Origin: CAZTPJ01 sp964614515 | GTDB taxonomy: Bacteria; Planctomycetota; Phycisphaerae; Phycisphaerales; UBA1924 | Assembly (NCBI GenBank): GCA_964614515.1 | Contig: CAZTPJ010000037.1 | Location: 1-34,996, forward strand | DNA length: 34,996 bases | Direction: 5' to 3' | Shown: positions 9,236 to 17,852 of the stretch, piece after piece | Position numbering within the stretch: the first letter of the stretch is position 1 | Layout: each line of letters starts with the position of its first letter | Notes under the pieces: model-generated | Databases searched by the model: none | Seen by the model: only the letters and a program-made list of their open reading frames with translations | What the model was told of the DNA's origin: nothing | Translations under genes and position numbers: made by a program

Positions 9236-9860
9236 CCGACATAAGGCAACCGCAAAGTCCGTTGGATCCGGTGGGGCGGGCGTCTCGCCCGCCTCCCCTG
9301 CGTGTCCGACGCGCGATAAAGCGTTCCGACCTCGTTTGCGTGAGCACTCTTGCGGTTGCCTTCGAAACAGACACGTCGGCTGATGCGAGTCTGAACACAC
9401 GCGGCGACGGCCGTGGCGGGGCCGCGCGCTGTGAACTCCTATTGAACCCCAGAGGCCTTCGCGGGATGGAACCGAATCGCGGGGTCTCGCGAAAGATGGG
9501 TATCGAAGTCGCGTCGGAATGGCGCGAGCCAGGCCGTCCGGAGGGAGAAGAGAGAGAACATCCGGCCGGGTAAGTGTGGGAGGGGCCGCCTGCGGCGCTG
9601 CGTGATCGCTGCGCCGCGGGTCCGGCGCCTTGATGAGATAGTGATGGACGCCGACCCGAGATATCGGGCGGCGTTCTGATGCGCGGAGGGATGGGCGGGA
9701 TGGTCGCGATGCGCGGCCGTGGGAGCGGGCGCAAAGGCGACCGTCAAACGCGTCAGGTCTTGCCAGTTCGTCAATCCGTGGTAGAACTGTACGAGGGAGC
9801 CGCCATCGCGCGGCCGTTATCAGGCGTGACGCTTGGGAGAATCTGAGAAAGGACTCGAAA
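9236..9860. other. Intergenic region with hairpin and candidate promoter
   Basis: This 625-bp spacer has no convincing gene; open frames are overlapping GC-rich shadows on both strands. A perfect hairpin GGCGGGCG-TCT-CGCCCGCC sits at 9275-9293, 40 bp after the SBBP gene stop. It could be a transcript end or a dispersed hairpin, but no T-run follows. A candidate promoter is TTGCCA (9760-9765), 16 bp, TAGAAC (9782-9787), about 70 bp before the subtilisin-like gene. A ribosome site GAAAGGA lies at 9847-9853. Confidence 0.4.
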
Positions 9861-12257
9861 GTGAATACCAGGTCATTGCGTTCCGTGGCCGGTTCTGTGG
9901 CCATTGCGCTGGCGGCGGGAACCGTGTGCGTGCCTGTCATGGCCGATGTCGTTGTCGGCGCATCCTTGCTTCAACATGGTGACGGCGTCACGCGCCTCGT
10001 GCTGCCCGGCGGAGAATTTCACTCGACGAGCCGCGAGGTCGTCGACCTTCGCACGATCGTCGTGCCCGGCACAACCGAAACGGTGATCCTGTGGAACGAA
10101 GTTGACCAGGGGGGGGTGATTCCGCACTACGCCCTCAGCCGCGACGGCCAGACGCTCGCCGGCCGAGTTCGTGAAACGTCATATGACATGGACCTGCGCT
10201 ACGGCCGCTTTGATCCGCTGGTCGATGGCGAACCGGCCGTGCATCCGCTCCTGCGTGCGCCGTCCAGCAACGAGCAGTATCTCGTGCAGTTCTGGGCGCC
10301 GCCAACGGACGCGATGCGGGCGCAGATCGAGGCGCTCGGCGGGAACGTGGAGCGATATCTCGCGGGCGGGGCCGGTTCGCACATCGTGTGCATGTCGCCG
10401 CAGGTGCGAGACTCGGTGGCCGTGCTGCCGTTCGTGCGATGGATCGGCGCGAATCATCCGGCGTATCGGATGGATGCGGCCGCGCGAAAGGCCGTGAGGC
10501 AAGACATCGCAAGCGTTGCCCCGGCGCGATGGAGCATCAATGTCTATCGCCAGGGCGCAGCGCAGCAGGATGAAGTCGCGAATCTCGTCAGGTCCCTCGG
10601 CGGCGCGGTGAACATGACGCAGCCGGACCTGTTCCGCATGGAAGCGATGCTCACGCCGGCGCAACTGCTTCAAGTTTCGCACCTGAACATCGTGGAGTTC
10701 ATCGACGCCTGGGGCGGTCCTGGCGAGGTGGACATGGACATCGGGCGTGAACTGATGGGGACGAACTTCGTGCAGTCCGGCGGGTTGAACTTCGCCGGCC
10801 AGGGCGTGCGCGGCGAGATCTTCGACACCGAACTCTGCACGACGCATACCGAATGGCTGAACCCACCGATCATTCACAGCGTGGGCACGAGCGGATCGAA
10901 TCACGGCACGAGCTGCTTCGGCATCTGCTTCGCCCGCGGCGCCAGCCCGCAGTACAAGGGCCATATGCCGCAGGGCCAGGGCATCTTTTATCGCGGGGCT
11001 GACTCGACGCAGTTCGGCGGGACGCATCGCACGCGCTTGCAGATCGCGCAGGAAGCCGTGAACCCCACCGGGCCGTATCGCAGCGTCTTCCAGACATCGA
11101 GCGTCGGCAGCACGCGGACGTTCTTCTATACGTCGATTTCGGCGGAGATGGACACCGTGCTGTTCATGACGGACTATTTGCACTGTCAGAGCCAGTCCAA
11201 CGCCGGCAACCAGGACAGTCGTCCGCAGGCGTGGGCGAAGAACATCGTCTCGGGCGGCGCAGTGCAGCACCGCAACACACTCTCGCGCAGCGATGATGGC
11301 GTCTCCGGCGCCTCCACCGGTCCCGCGCAGGATGGACGCATCAAGCCCGATCTGGCCGGGTTCTATGACGGCATCGCCACCACCGCCGGATGCTCATACA
11401 CCGCCAGTTTCAGCGGCACGTCGGGCGGCACACCGATGGTCTGCGGCACGATCGGCCTGTTCTTCCAGATGTGGCACGAAGGCGTCTTCGCCGGACACGG
11501 CGGCGGATCGACCGTCTTCGAAAGCCGCGCGAAACTCACCACGGCCAAGGCCGCGATGATCAATACCGCGTATCGCTATCCCTTCAATGTACTCAATCGC
11601 TATCGCCAGGGCTGGGGCATGCCGGACCTGCGCAAGTTGTACGAACGGCGCAACAAGACGATCATCGTCGATGGCGATGCGTCCGTCGCGCACGCCGGCG
11701 TCGTGTCATACACCATCGAAGTCGCCGTGGGAGAACCGGAACTCAACCTCACCATGGTCTACATCGAGCCGGCCGGGCCGCTCGTCAACTCGCAGAACCG
11801 CGTCAACGACCTCTCGCTTCGCGTCACGTCGCCCTCGGGCACGATCTATTGGGGCAACCACGGCCTCAAGACCGCCAACGTCTCATCCCCCGGCGGCGCA
11901 TCGGACACCAAGGACACCGTTGAATGCGTGTTCATCATGAACCCCCCGGCCGGGGAATGGACCGTCGAAGTCTTCGGCGATGAAGTCGTGTTCGACACGG
12001 ACTTCACCACGCCCGGCACGCAGGCGCTCTTCAGTTTGTGGATCACCGGCGCGACAGTTCCGGCCGGGTGCTACGCCGATTGCGACCAGAACACCGGCGC
12101 AGGGACCCTCGACATCTTCGACTTCCTCTGCTTTGGCAACCGCTTCTCCACCGGTGATGGTTACGCCTGCGACTGCGACCAGAGCACCGGCCCGGGCGTG
12201 TGCGATATCTTCGACTTCCTGTGCTATGGCAATGCGTTTGCGGGGGGATGTCCGTAG
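9861..12257 (+). CDS. Exported subtilisin-like (S8) serine protease with C-terminal tag
   Basis: This is a 798-residue exported serine peptidase. It starts with GTG at 9861, seven bases after GAAAGGA, followed by a signal peptide with hydrophobic core AIALAAGTVCVPVMA. Residues about 30-300 look like a long inhibitor-type propeptide region. The S8 triad is D322 (GEIFDTE), H348 (NHGTSCFG) and S521 (SGTSGGTPMVCG). The serine motif has GG where MA is usual. SNAGNQ and AKNIVSGGA fit Kp43-like subtilisins. After the catalytic domain a P-domain-like beta-sandwich (VTSPSGTIYWG, PPAGEWTVEVFGDEV) spans about 610-730. The last 62 residues are the shared dockerin-like module. It probably degrades proteins at or outside the cell surface. 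The family call is firm and the substrate unknown. Confidence 0.87.
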   Translation: MNTRSLRSVAGSVAIALAAGTVCVPVMADVVVGASLLQHGDGVTRLVLPGGEFHSTSREVVDLRTIVVPGTTETVILWNEVDQGGVIPHYALSRDGQTLAGRVRETSYDMDLRYGRFDPLVDGEPAVHPLLRAPSSNEQYLVQFWAPPTDAMRAQIEALGGNVERYLAGGAGSHIVCMSPQVRDSVAVLPFVRWIGANHPAYRMDAAARKAVRQDIASVAPARWSINVYRQGAAQQDEVANLVRSLGGAVNMTQPDLFRMEAMLTPAQLLQVSHLNIVEFIDAWGGPGEVDMDIGRELMGTNFVQSGGLNFAGQGVRGEIFDTELCTTHTEWLNPPIIHSVGTSGSNHGTSCFGICFARGASPQYKGHMPQGQGIFYRGADSTQFGGTHRTRLQIAQEAVNPTGPYRSVFQTSSVGSTRTFFYTSISAEMDTVLFMTDYLHCQSQSNAGNQDSRPQAWAKNIVSGGAVQHRNTLSRSDDGVSGASTGPAQDGRIKPDLAGFYDGIATTAGCSYTASFSGTSGGTPMVCGTIGLFFQMWHEGVFAGHGGGSTVFESRAKLTTAKAAMINTAYRYPFNVLNRYRQGWGMPDLRKLYERRNKTIIVDGDASVAHAGVVSYTIEVAVGEPELNLTMVYIEPAGPLVNSQNRVNDLSLRVTSPSGTIYWGNHGLKTANVSSPGGASDTKDTVECVFIMNPPAGEWTVEVFGDEVVFDTDFTTPGTQALFSLWITGATVPAGCYADCDQNTGAGTLDIFDFLCFGNRFSTGDGYACDCDQSTGPGVCDIFDFLCYGNAFAGGCP
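12069..12254 (+). repeat. 62-residue C-terminal module, copy 3
   Basis: This is the coding segment for the tag of the S8 protease, from CYADCDQ to FAGGCP, 186 nt. The first loop differs slightly (NTGAGTLDI for STGPGVLDI). The second is the standard form. Confidence 0.85.
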
Positions 12258-12264
12258 TCATCGC

Positions 12265-12294
12265 GTGCCGAGGCCACGGCCCTGCTTGGCCGCG
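12265..12294 (-). repeat. 30-bp CATGGCC dispersed repeat, inverted copy
   Basis: Read on the minus strand it begins CGCGGCCAAGCAGGG and ends GGCCTCGGCAC, which aligns without gaps to the copies at 4144 and 16035. It lies eight bases after the S8 protease stop codon, so it may also shape the transcript end. Confidence 0.55.
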
Positions 12295-12363
12295 TTGAGC
12301 GTGCATGACGGGGGTTCGCATTGGGGATACCCCCAAATCGACTCCGAATGCGGGAAATATGGG

Positions 12364-12391
12364 TTGACACGGCGAGCACCCTCATGGTAAT
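12364..12391 (+). promoter_or_regulatory. Candidate promoter of the gluzincin protease gene
   Basis: There is a perfect -35 box TTGACA (12364-12369), a 16-bp spacer and GGTAAT (12386-12391, four of six). A start near 12398 would give a leader of about 46 nt to the ATG at 12444. This supports that ATG, and not the GTG at 12545, as the first translation start. Confidence 0.45.
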
Positions 12392-12443
12392 CTGGGTGAA
12401 TCGTCGGTCATCACATTTCACCCGCAGAAGAAGGGAGCACACC

Positions 12444-12544
<101 letters not shown>

Positions 12545-12548
<4 letters not shown>

Positions 12549-14515
12549 TGCTGATGTTCTTCGTCGCGGCCGTGCCGGCCGCGGCGCAGCAGACGCCGAG
12601 GGAGAGGTTGCAGAACATATTCGAGAGTGTGCAGTTCCACGAAGTCGGCGAGCGAGTGCGCACGGTCTACGGCGCGAGGATGACAGTGGGCAAGACACCC
12701 AGCGAAGCGGCCACGGCATGGCTCGCTCTCTACGGCGATGTGTTCGCTGACGGTCCGCTCGATGTCGAAGAATTCCGGGCCATGCCACGCCCGAAGCATG
12801 AAGGAACCGTACTCATGTATCGCCAGCGCATGGATGATCTGCCGGTGCTCGGCTCATCGCTGCGCGTGATGACGTTCGGCGAGGATCCATCGCGCGTGGT
12901 CTATGCAGCGGCGCGAGTTGCGATTCGCCCTAAGGGCGGGCTACCGGAGCCGAAAGTGACGCCGAGGCAGGCCGTGGAAGCGGCCGAGAAGCACCCCGAG
13001 GCCGAAGGCCTCACGAACTGGTCCGAGCCGGACTTGGTGGCGATCTACGACGATTCGCCTGCGGGCGATGCCGTGGCCTATCCGGTGTGGCGTTGCGCCG
13101 GCACGCGTGCTCAGCCCTACGAGTCTAAGACGTTCTACATCAACGCCGTGACAGGCGAAGTCTCACGGCACCACTCCAACATCATGCGCTCGATGGACAT
13201 CACGGGAACTGCAACCGGCAAGGCGACACCTGCGGATTCCAACGCCAATCCGGAAGAACTGGGGCCGGATACGTCAACACCGACAACACAGTGCCCCAAC
13301 GATCCAGATACCTTCAACATCCGGGATCTGCTAATCCGTGCGTTCCAAGGGACCACGCTCATCGCCACGGCCTCAACTGGCGCCAACGGCGCGTACACGC
13401 TGGAGATGGCCGGGACGCAGACGGTCGATGTGCATGCCTCGCTCATTGGCCCGAGCTGGGAGGTGTTGGATGGCAGGACCGAAACGTGGGGCGAACCGAT
13501 CGATCCGATCATCGTCACCAATGTCACCAACCCCGCCACCGGCGTAAATTTTGCTTTTAATTCTTCACCGACCGAATTCGGCACTGCGGCCATGAATGCG
13601 CACTTGAGTATGGCTCGAACATGGGAGTATCTGGGCCTTGAAATCGATGTGATGCCCTCCGCACTGGTTGTTGTTCATAGCGACACGGATTCCTGCAATG
13701 CCTACTTTGTTCCTCCCGGAGACGACCCGGATGATCCGCCCTACCCCGGTGTTCTGAAGTTCTTCCAGAGTACGTCGAGTTGCCCGAATTCGGCCTACGC
13801 AACCGTGATCGCGCACGAGTACGGGCATTTGCTTGCTTGGTACTTGCTAGGCATCGAGAATCTCGGCACCAACGCGTTTACATGGGCGTTCCACGAGGGA
13901 TTCGCCGATACTCTTGGTCACTTGGTATTCGACAGCGATGTCATGGGACAGGATTGGTCCGGTTGCGGCAATCATCTGCGCGAACCCTTGGACTTCGACC
14001 CATCATACCCTGTGTGTCCGCCAGGCTCGCAGTATAACCGATACGAAGCGGGCATGCTGCTCAGCGCCCTGTGGCTTGACATTCGAAGCGAACTCGGTGC
14101 TAACGACACGCAGACGTTGTTTCAGGCATGGATCGGGCTCGCGCAACTGCCCACAACGCTGGTTTCCTGTTCTGGTTGGTCAATCCAACTCCCGCAGGCC
14201 GCTGACGAGGGGACGCTCATCGAAATCCTCACCGCTGACGCACCGGACAGCAACCCAGTGAACGCCGTGCATCTGGAGGAAATCTGCGACATTTTCTTCG
14301 AAAGAAATATCGACACGGGCGTTTGCCCGGATTCTGCCGGTGGCCTTCGCCGTGCGGACTGCGACCGCTCCGGAACTCTGGATTTGTTCGACTTCCTGTG
14401 CTTCCAGAACCAATTCGCGGCCGGTGCTCGATACGCGGACTGTGACCGAGATGGTCGTCTGACGGTTCTCGACTTTGTGTGCTTCCAAGAACGCTTCGTC
14501 GCGGCAAATCGCTGA
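12545..14515 (+). CDS. Exported gluzincin metalloprotease (FTP/PepSY propeptide) with diverged C-terminal tag
   Basis: As sequenced, the frame begins at GTG 12545 or ATG 12548 and encodes 656 residues. The N-terminus MLMFFVAAVPAAAQQ looks like the h- and c-regions of a signal peptide that lacks its charged n-region. The missing part is encoded just upstream in the same frame, beyond a TC tract. Residues about 40-200 resemble an FTP/PepSY propeptide of thermolysin/fungalysin-type enzymes. The catalytic motif HEYGH begins at H424 and the third ligand is E451 in FHEGFADTLG, so this is a gluzincin. A carboxypeptidase-regulatory-like segment lies before it (about 260-340). The C-terminus holds two canonical dockerin-like loops (DCDRSGTLDLFDFLCFQN, DCDRDGRLTVLDFVCF), shorter and less Cys-rich than in the neighbours. 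Extracellular proteolysis is the likely role. Confidence 0.82.
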
Positions 14516-14534
14516 TGTGAAGGGAGAGGGCGCT

Positions 14535-15944
14535 ATGCATTGTCATTGCATCGTTGTCTATTTGGGTTCGCGACGGTTTGCCGTGCTGGCGTTGGTCGCT
14601 TGTACAACGTTCGGCACCGCCGTTCCGCTCAATGCCCAAAATTGCAAATGGGAATCGTTGATGGGAGGTGGATCGTCAACACGCGTTCGTTCGATCGTCG
14701 CTTTCGATGATGGAACTGGGCCGGGGTTGTACGCAGCTGGCAACTTTGAGGCCGTGGGCGGAACGGGGGCGAAGTACGTTGCGAAGTGGGATGGCCAACG
14801 GTGGTGGCCGTTGGGCACCGGAATCGGTCATGTGTACGCGTTGGCCGTCTTCGACGATGGAACAGGGCCTGCGCTGTATGCTGGCGGCTACTTCACACGC
14901 GCGGGCACGATCGAAGGCAACGGCATCGCGAAGTGGGATGGCCACGAGTGGTCCGCCCTCGGGTCGGGCATGTTCAGCATGGGTCCATTCGGCCCGGATC
15001 ATGTGGTCAAGGCACTGGCCGTGTTCGACGACGGCGCCGGACCTGCGCTTTATGCCGGTGGTCACTTCGACGAGGCTGACGGCTTGCCCGCTAAGAGCAT
15101 TGCGCGATGGGATGGTAAGCAATGGACTTCCGTCGGCAGCGGATTGACCAACGGCTTTGGCGATGCGGGCGAGGTCCGCGCGCTCGCCGTGTACAACGAT
15201 GGCTCCGGCCCCGCGCTCTACGCGGCTGGCGCTGTCTACTCCATCGGCGCCACAGTCGGCTCTTTAGTCCGATGGAAAGGCCAGGAATGGGAGCCCGTTG
15301 GCGGTGGCGTCACGAGTTTTCCAGACACCCTCGGCGTTTTTGACGACGGAACAGGCCCCGGCCTTTACATCGGTGGACAGGTCTACACCGCTGGCACACT
15401 CGGCGTCAATCGCATTGCGCGATGGAACGGCCATCAGTGGTCCTCTCCGGGCGGGGGCACTGACCATTCCGTTCTCTCTCTCGGCGTCTTCGACGACGGA
15501 CGTGGTCCCGCACTCTACGTCGGCGGTTCGTTCTTCAACTCCGGCGGCACACGCACCATGGGCATCGCACGCTGGGATGGCCAGAACTGGGAGGCCCTCG
15601 GCGATGGACTCTGGTACACGCAGGCCATCGGCCCCGCCGCCAACTCGCTGGCTACCTTCGACGATGGCTCCGGCCCGGCGCTCTACGTCGGCGGTTCCTT
15701 CTACGAAGCCGGAAGAGTCCCCGCCCGTTCCATCGCCCGCTGGAAGTGCGCCACCTGCTTCGCCGACTGCGACCAGTCCACAGGCCCGCGAATCCTCGAC
15801 ATCTTCGACTTCCTCTGCTTCGGCAACCGCTTCGCCGTGAACGACCCCTACGCCTGCGACTGCGACCTCTCCACCGGCCCGGGCATCTGCGACATCTTTG
15901 ACTTCTTGTGTTTCGGCAATGCGTTCAATGCGGGATGTCCGTAG
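14535..15944 (+). CDS. Exported seven-repeat FDDG propeller-like protein with C-terminal tag
   Basis: This exported repeat protein has 469 residues. The ATG at 14535 follows GAAGGGAGAGGG and lies 19 bp after the previous gene, giving a signal peptide (GSRRFAVLALVACTTF). A longer reading would overlap that gene. The body has seven units of about 50-60 residues, each with an FDDGxGPxLYxGG strand pair and an IARWDGxxWxxLGxG strand. The repeat number and pattern suggest a seven-bladed propeller, distantly like Kelch or SBBP proteins, but I do not recognise a named family. The final 62 residues are the dockerin-like module. No catalytic residues are evident. Together with the SBBP protein it may be a binding or scaffold partner of the tagged proteases. 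That is inference from context. Confidence 0.82.
   Translation: MHCHCIVVYLGSRRFAVLALVACTTFGTAVPLNAQNCKWESLMGGGSSTRVRSIVAFDDGTGPGLYAAGNFEAVGGTGAKYVAKWDGQRWWPLGTGIGHVYALAVFDDGTGPALYAGGYFTRAGTIEGNGIAKWDGHEWSALGSGMFSMGPFGPDHVVKALAVFDDGAGPALYAGGHFDEADGLPAKSIARWDGKQWTSVGSGLTNGFGDAGEVRALAVYNDGSGPALYAAGAVYSIGATVGSLVRWKGQEWEPVGGGVTSFPDTLGVFDDGTGPGLYIGGQVYTAGTLGVNRIARWNGHQWSSPGGGTDHSVLSLGVFDDGRGPALYVGGSFFNSGGTRTMGIARWDGQNWEALGDGLWYTQAIGPAANSLATFDDGSGPALYVGGSFYEAGRVPARSIARWKCATCFADCDQSTGPRILDIFDFLCFGNRFAVNDPYACDCDLSTGPGICDIFDFLCFGNAFNAGCP
15756..15941 (+). repeat. 62-residue C-terminal module, copy 4
   Basis: This is the coding segment for the tag of the FDDG-repeat protein, from CFADCDQ to FNAGCP, 186 nt. 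The first loop reads STGPRILDI and the second STGPGICDI. Confidence 0.85.
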
Positions 15945-16034
15945 AGAAAACTCAAAGCAGCAAAGCAGCGAATCTGAGGGCCGCACGGCGACAGATTGAC
16001 CCGGCGATCGGATCGTCAGGGTTGTGGCGTTCGC

Positions 16035-16064
16035 CATGGCCACGCGGGGCCGAGGCCATGGCAC
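16035..16064 (+). repeat. 30-bp CATGGCC dispersed repeat, hairpin copy
   Basis: This copy has nearly perfect arms: GCCATGGCC (16033-16041) pairs with GGCCATGGC (16054-16062) around a 12-nt loop. It lies in the 259-bp spacer between the last tagged protein and the proline-rich exported protein. Confidence 0.65.
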
Positions 16065-16203
16065 ACGGCGTGAATTGGGGCTTGGCAGTCTCCCGGCCGT
16101 GGCAAAACCCTTGGCAAGCAACCTCCGGCGATGGCCGACATACACTCTTATGGCGAGGGAGCGATTCCTTCATCGGTGGGTCCGCTATTTCGGAGGTTTG
16201 GTC

Positions 16204-17196
16204 ATGAGCATGCGTGTTGGGATGGTCGCGGTGCTGGTCGCCGGGGTTTTCGTGTCTGCTACGGCCGCACAGATCTTGCCGCCGCCCTCGGCCCCGGCCG
16301 AACGCAAGGAATACGTCCCTCCGCCCCCGCCCCCGCCGCGCCCGCCGGTCGAGGCCACGCGTCGCCCCACCACGCCGCAGGCGCCGAAGTTCAACGTACC
16401 CGACCTCGCGTATGTCCCCATCGTGAAGAAGGATGATGAGGGCAAGGTCATCCGCATCGACAAGGACATCGACTTTGTCGCGATGAAGCACAACCCGATG
16501 ATCGGCCCGGCCACGGTCGAGAAAATCCGCCCGGCCGTGAAGGAGTGGATCGAAAAGACCGAAGCCCTCGTGCTCGACAACGTGGACATCGTGATGGAGG
16601 TTGACACCGGCCTGTTCGATCGGCTCGACTTCAGCAATGAACAGGATGTGATGCTCGCCAACGAAGCGTTCAAGGCGCTGTTCGTCATCGGCCCCGTCTC
16701 AACATACCTCATCAAGGCCGAGGCATGGGAACGCGTGCAGTTCGACTTTAACCAGAAGATCCTGCAGGAATACAAGCAGGCCGTCAACATGGAACTCGCA
16801 GAGTACCTCGCGGCCAAGCACGGCGACGATCGCAAGGCGATCATGCAAGAGGGCGCCAAGCACCTTTTCACGGATCTGTGCCGCGATGCGCTCGAATGCT
16901 ATCGCAGGCTCCTGCTCCTGGGCGCGACGCACATTGAAGCCGTGGCCCCGGCCGTCGCGGCGAATCTCGCCGGCGGCGAGTCGATGGAGTCGTTCGTCGC
17001 GGCCGTCAAAGCAGCGAAAACCGACGCGGACCGGCTCGAAGCCATGCGGAAGTTGATGAAGGCGATGGACTTCGACGGGCAGCAGGGCCTGCTCATGCAC
17101 GCGATCGAAAAGCGCGGCGATCCGGACATGCACATGCTCGATGACGCGGGCGTCAAACCCGAAGGCACGCAACTTCAGGAACCGGGCGTGGGTTGA
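16204..17196 (+). CDS. Exported proline-rich protein of unknown function
   Basis: This is a 330-residue protein I do not recognise. The ATG at 16204 has GGAGG seven bases upstream, and the N-terminus is a signal peptide (MRVGMVAVLVAGVFVSATAAQ). A proline-rich linker (about residues 25-60, with runs of seven to eight prolines) separates it from a mostly helical domain rich in Glu, Lys and Ala that lacks cysteine-based or catalytic motifs. The linker suggests a protein that spans the periplasm or stands off a membrane. The C-terminal half, with phrases such as AVNMELAEYLAAKHGDDRK, reads like a solvent-exposed helical bundle. It does not carry the C-terminal tag of the preceding genes and is followed by a repeat-rich spacer, so it is probably a single transcription unit. 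Confidence 0.75.
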   Translation: MSMRVGMVAVLVAGVFVSATAAQILPPPSAPAERKEYVPPPPPPPRPPVEATRRPTTPQAPKFNVPDLAYVPIVKKDDEGKVIRIDKDIDFVAMKHNPMIGPATVEKIRPAVKEWIEKTEALVLDNVDIVMEVDTGLFDRLDFSNEQDVMLANEAFKALFVIGPVSTYLIKAEAWERVQFDFNQKILQEYKQAVNMELAEYLAAKHGDDRKAIMQEGAKHLFTDLCRDALECYRRLLLLGATHIEAVAPAVAANLAGGESMESFVAAVKAAKTDADRLEAMRKLMKAMDFDGQQGLLMHAIEKRGDPDMHMLDDAGVKPEGTQLQEPGVG

Positions 17197-17222
17197 TCGC
17201 TGGCACGATGGGGATCTCGATG

Positions 17223-17400
17223 AGTAGCCCGACGGTCAGGAAGGGCTCTTCTGAAGCCAACCGATAAGAAGCCCGACCGTCAGGAGGGGCTCTTCTTCTG
17301 TACGCCACGTGCATCCCGTCCAACCTGCGCCGCGGTTTACCCACGAAGCACTTCACACGCTCGCCCGATTCCAAGCCCTCCCTCACGGTCGGGCTTCTTA
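17223..17400. repeat. REP-like element cluster (two direct, one inverted copy)
   Basis: Two direct copies of a 30-nt unit around AGAAGCCCGACCGTCAGG (17223-17252 and 17265-17297) are followed by an inverted copy ending GGTCGGGCTTCTTA (17373-17400). Each unit can form a small AGCCC/GGGCT hairpin. The opposed units could pair across about 75 bp, as REP doublets do. A related cluster lies at 24769-24940. It begins 26 bp after the proline-rich gene, so it may also stabilise or end that transcript. Confidence 0.7.
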
Positions 17401-17852
17401 CACGCCAAAGCCATGACGCTCCCTCTTCATGCCGAAGGCATGGTCGGTCGTAGCCGGGGGTCGTCGCCGCGCTTCGCGGCGACACCCCCGGAACGCACGC
17501 CCCCCCTCTCGCACCCCGAAGGGGTGTTCGTGACATGGATCGCTCGGGATCTCTGCGCGATGTGAATCACGAGCAGTCCTTCGGATTGCATTCCGAATCG
17601 AACATTTACTGAGGCAGGTGATTCGCTTTCCGGTGGTGTCGCTTGGCGAAGCGCCATCGCTCCATGACCGGCGATTGACGACCGCGCCTTCGGCGTGAAG
17701 CCCCGCCACGGAGTGGCGGGGTACCCGAGACTCGCCACGGAGTGGCGGGGTACCCGAAGCCCGGCGCATTCTTCTCTGATAATTCGCGCCGTCTCGCGAT
17801 CCGTGACCTTCAGCGCTACCCTTTGCCTCACTTTTCAAAGGGGATGCGGGGC
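17401..17852. other. Hairpin-rich intergenic region before nhaA
   Basis: No gene is visible. At least four perfect short hairpins share a three-base loop: CATGCC-GAA-GGCATG (17428-17442), GTCGCCGCG-CTT-CGCGGCGAC (17463-17483), CACCCC-GAA-GGGGTG (17512-17526) and CGCC-TTC-GGCG near 17688. The arms differ but the loop class is constant. A ribosome-like AAAGGGG lies at 17837-17843. Confidence 0.55.
17704..17757 (+). repeat. 25-bp direct repeat pair with hairpin core
   Basis: CGCCACGGAGTGGCGGGGTA followed by CCCGA occurs at 17704-17728 and identically at 17733-17757, a period of 29 bp. Each copy can form a hairpin with CCAC/GTGG arms. Confidence 0.75.

Noticed and set aside
17742..17852. Longer N-terminus for NhaA
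   Set aside because: The extension is encoded by a direct-repeat hairpin and has no NhaA similarity. A ribosome-like AAAGGGG favours 17853.
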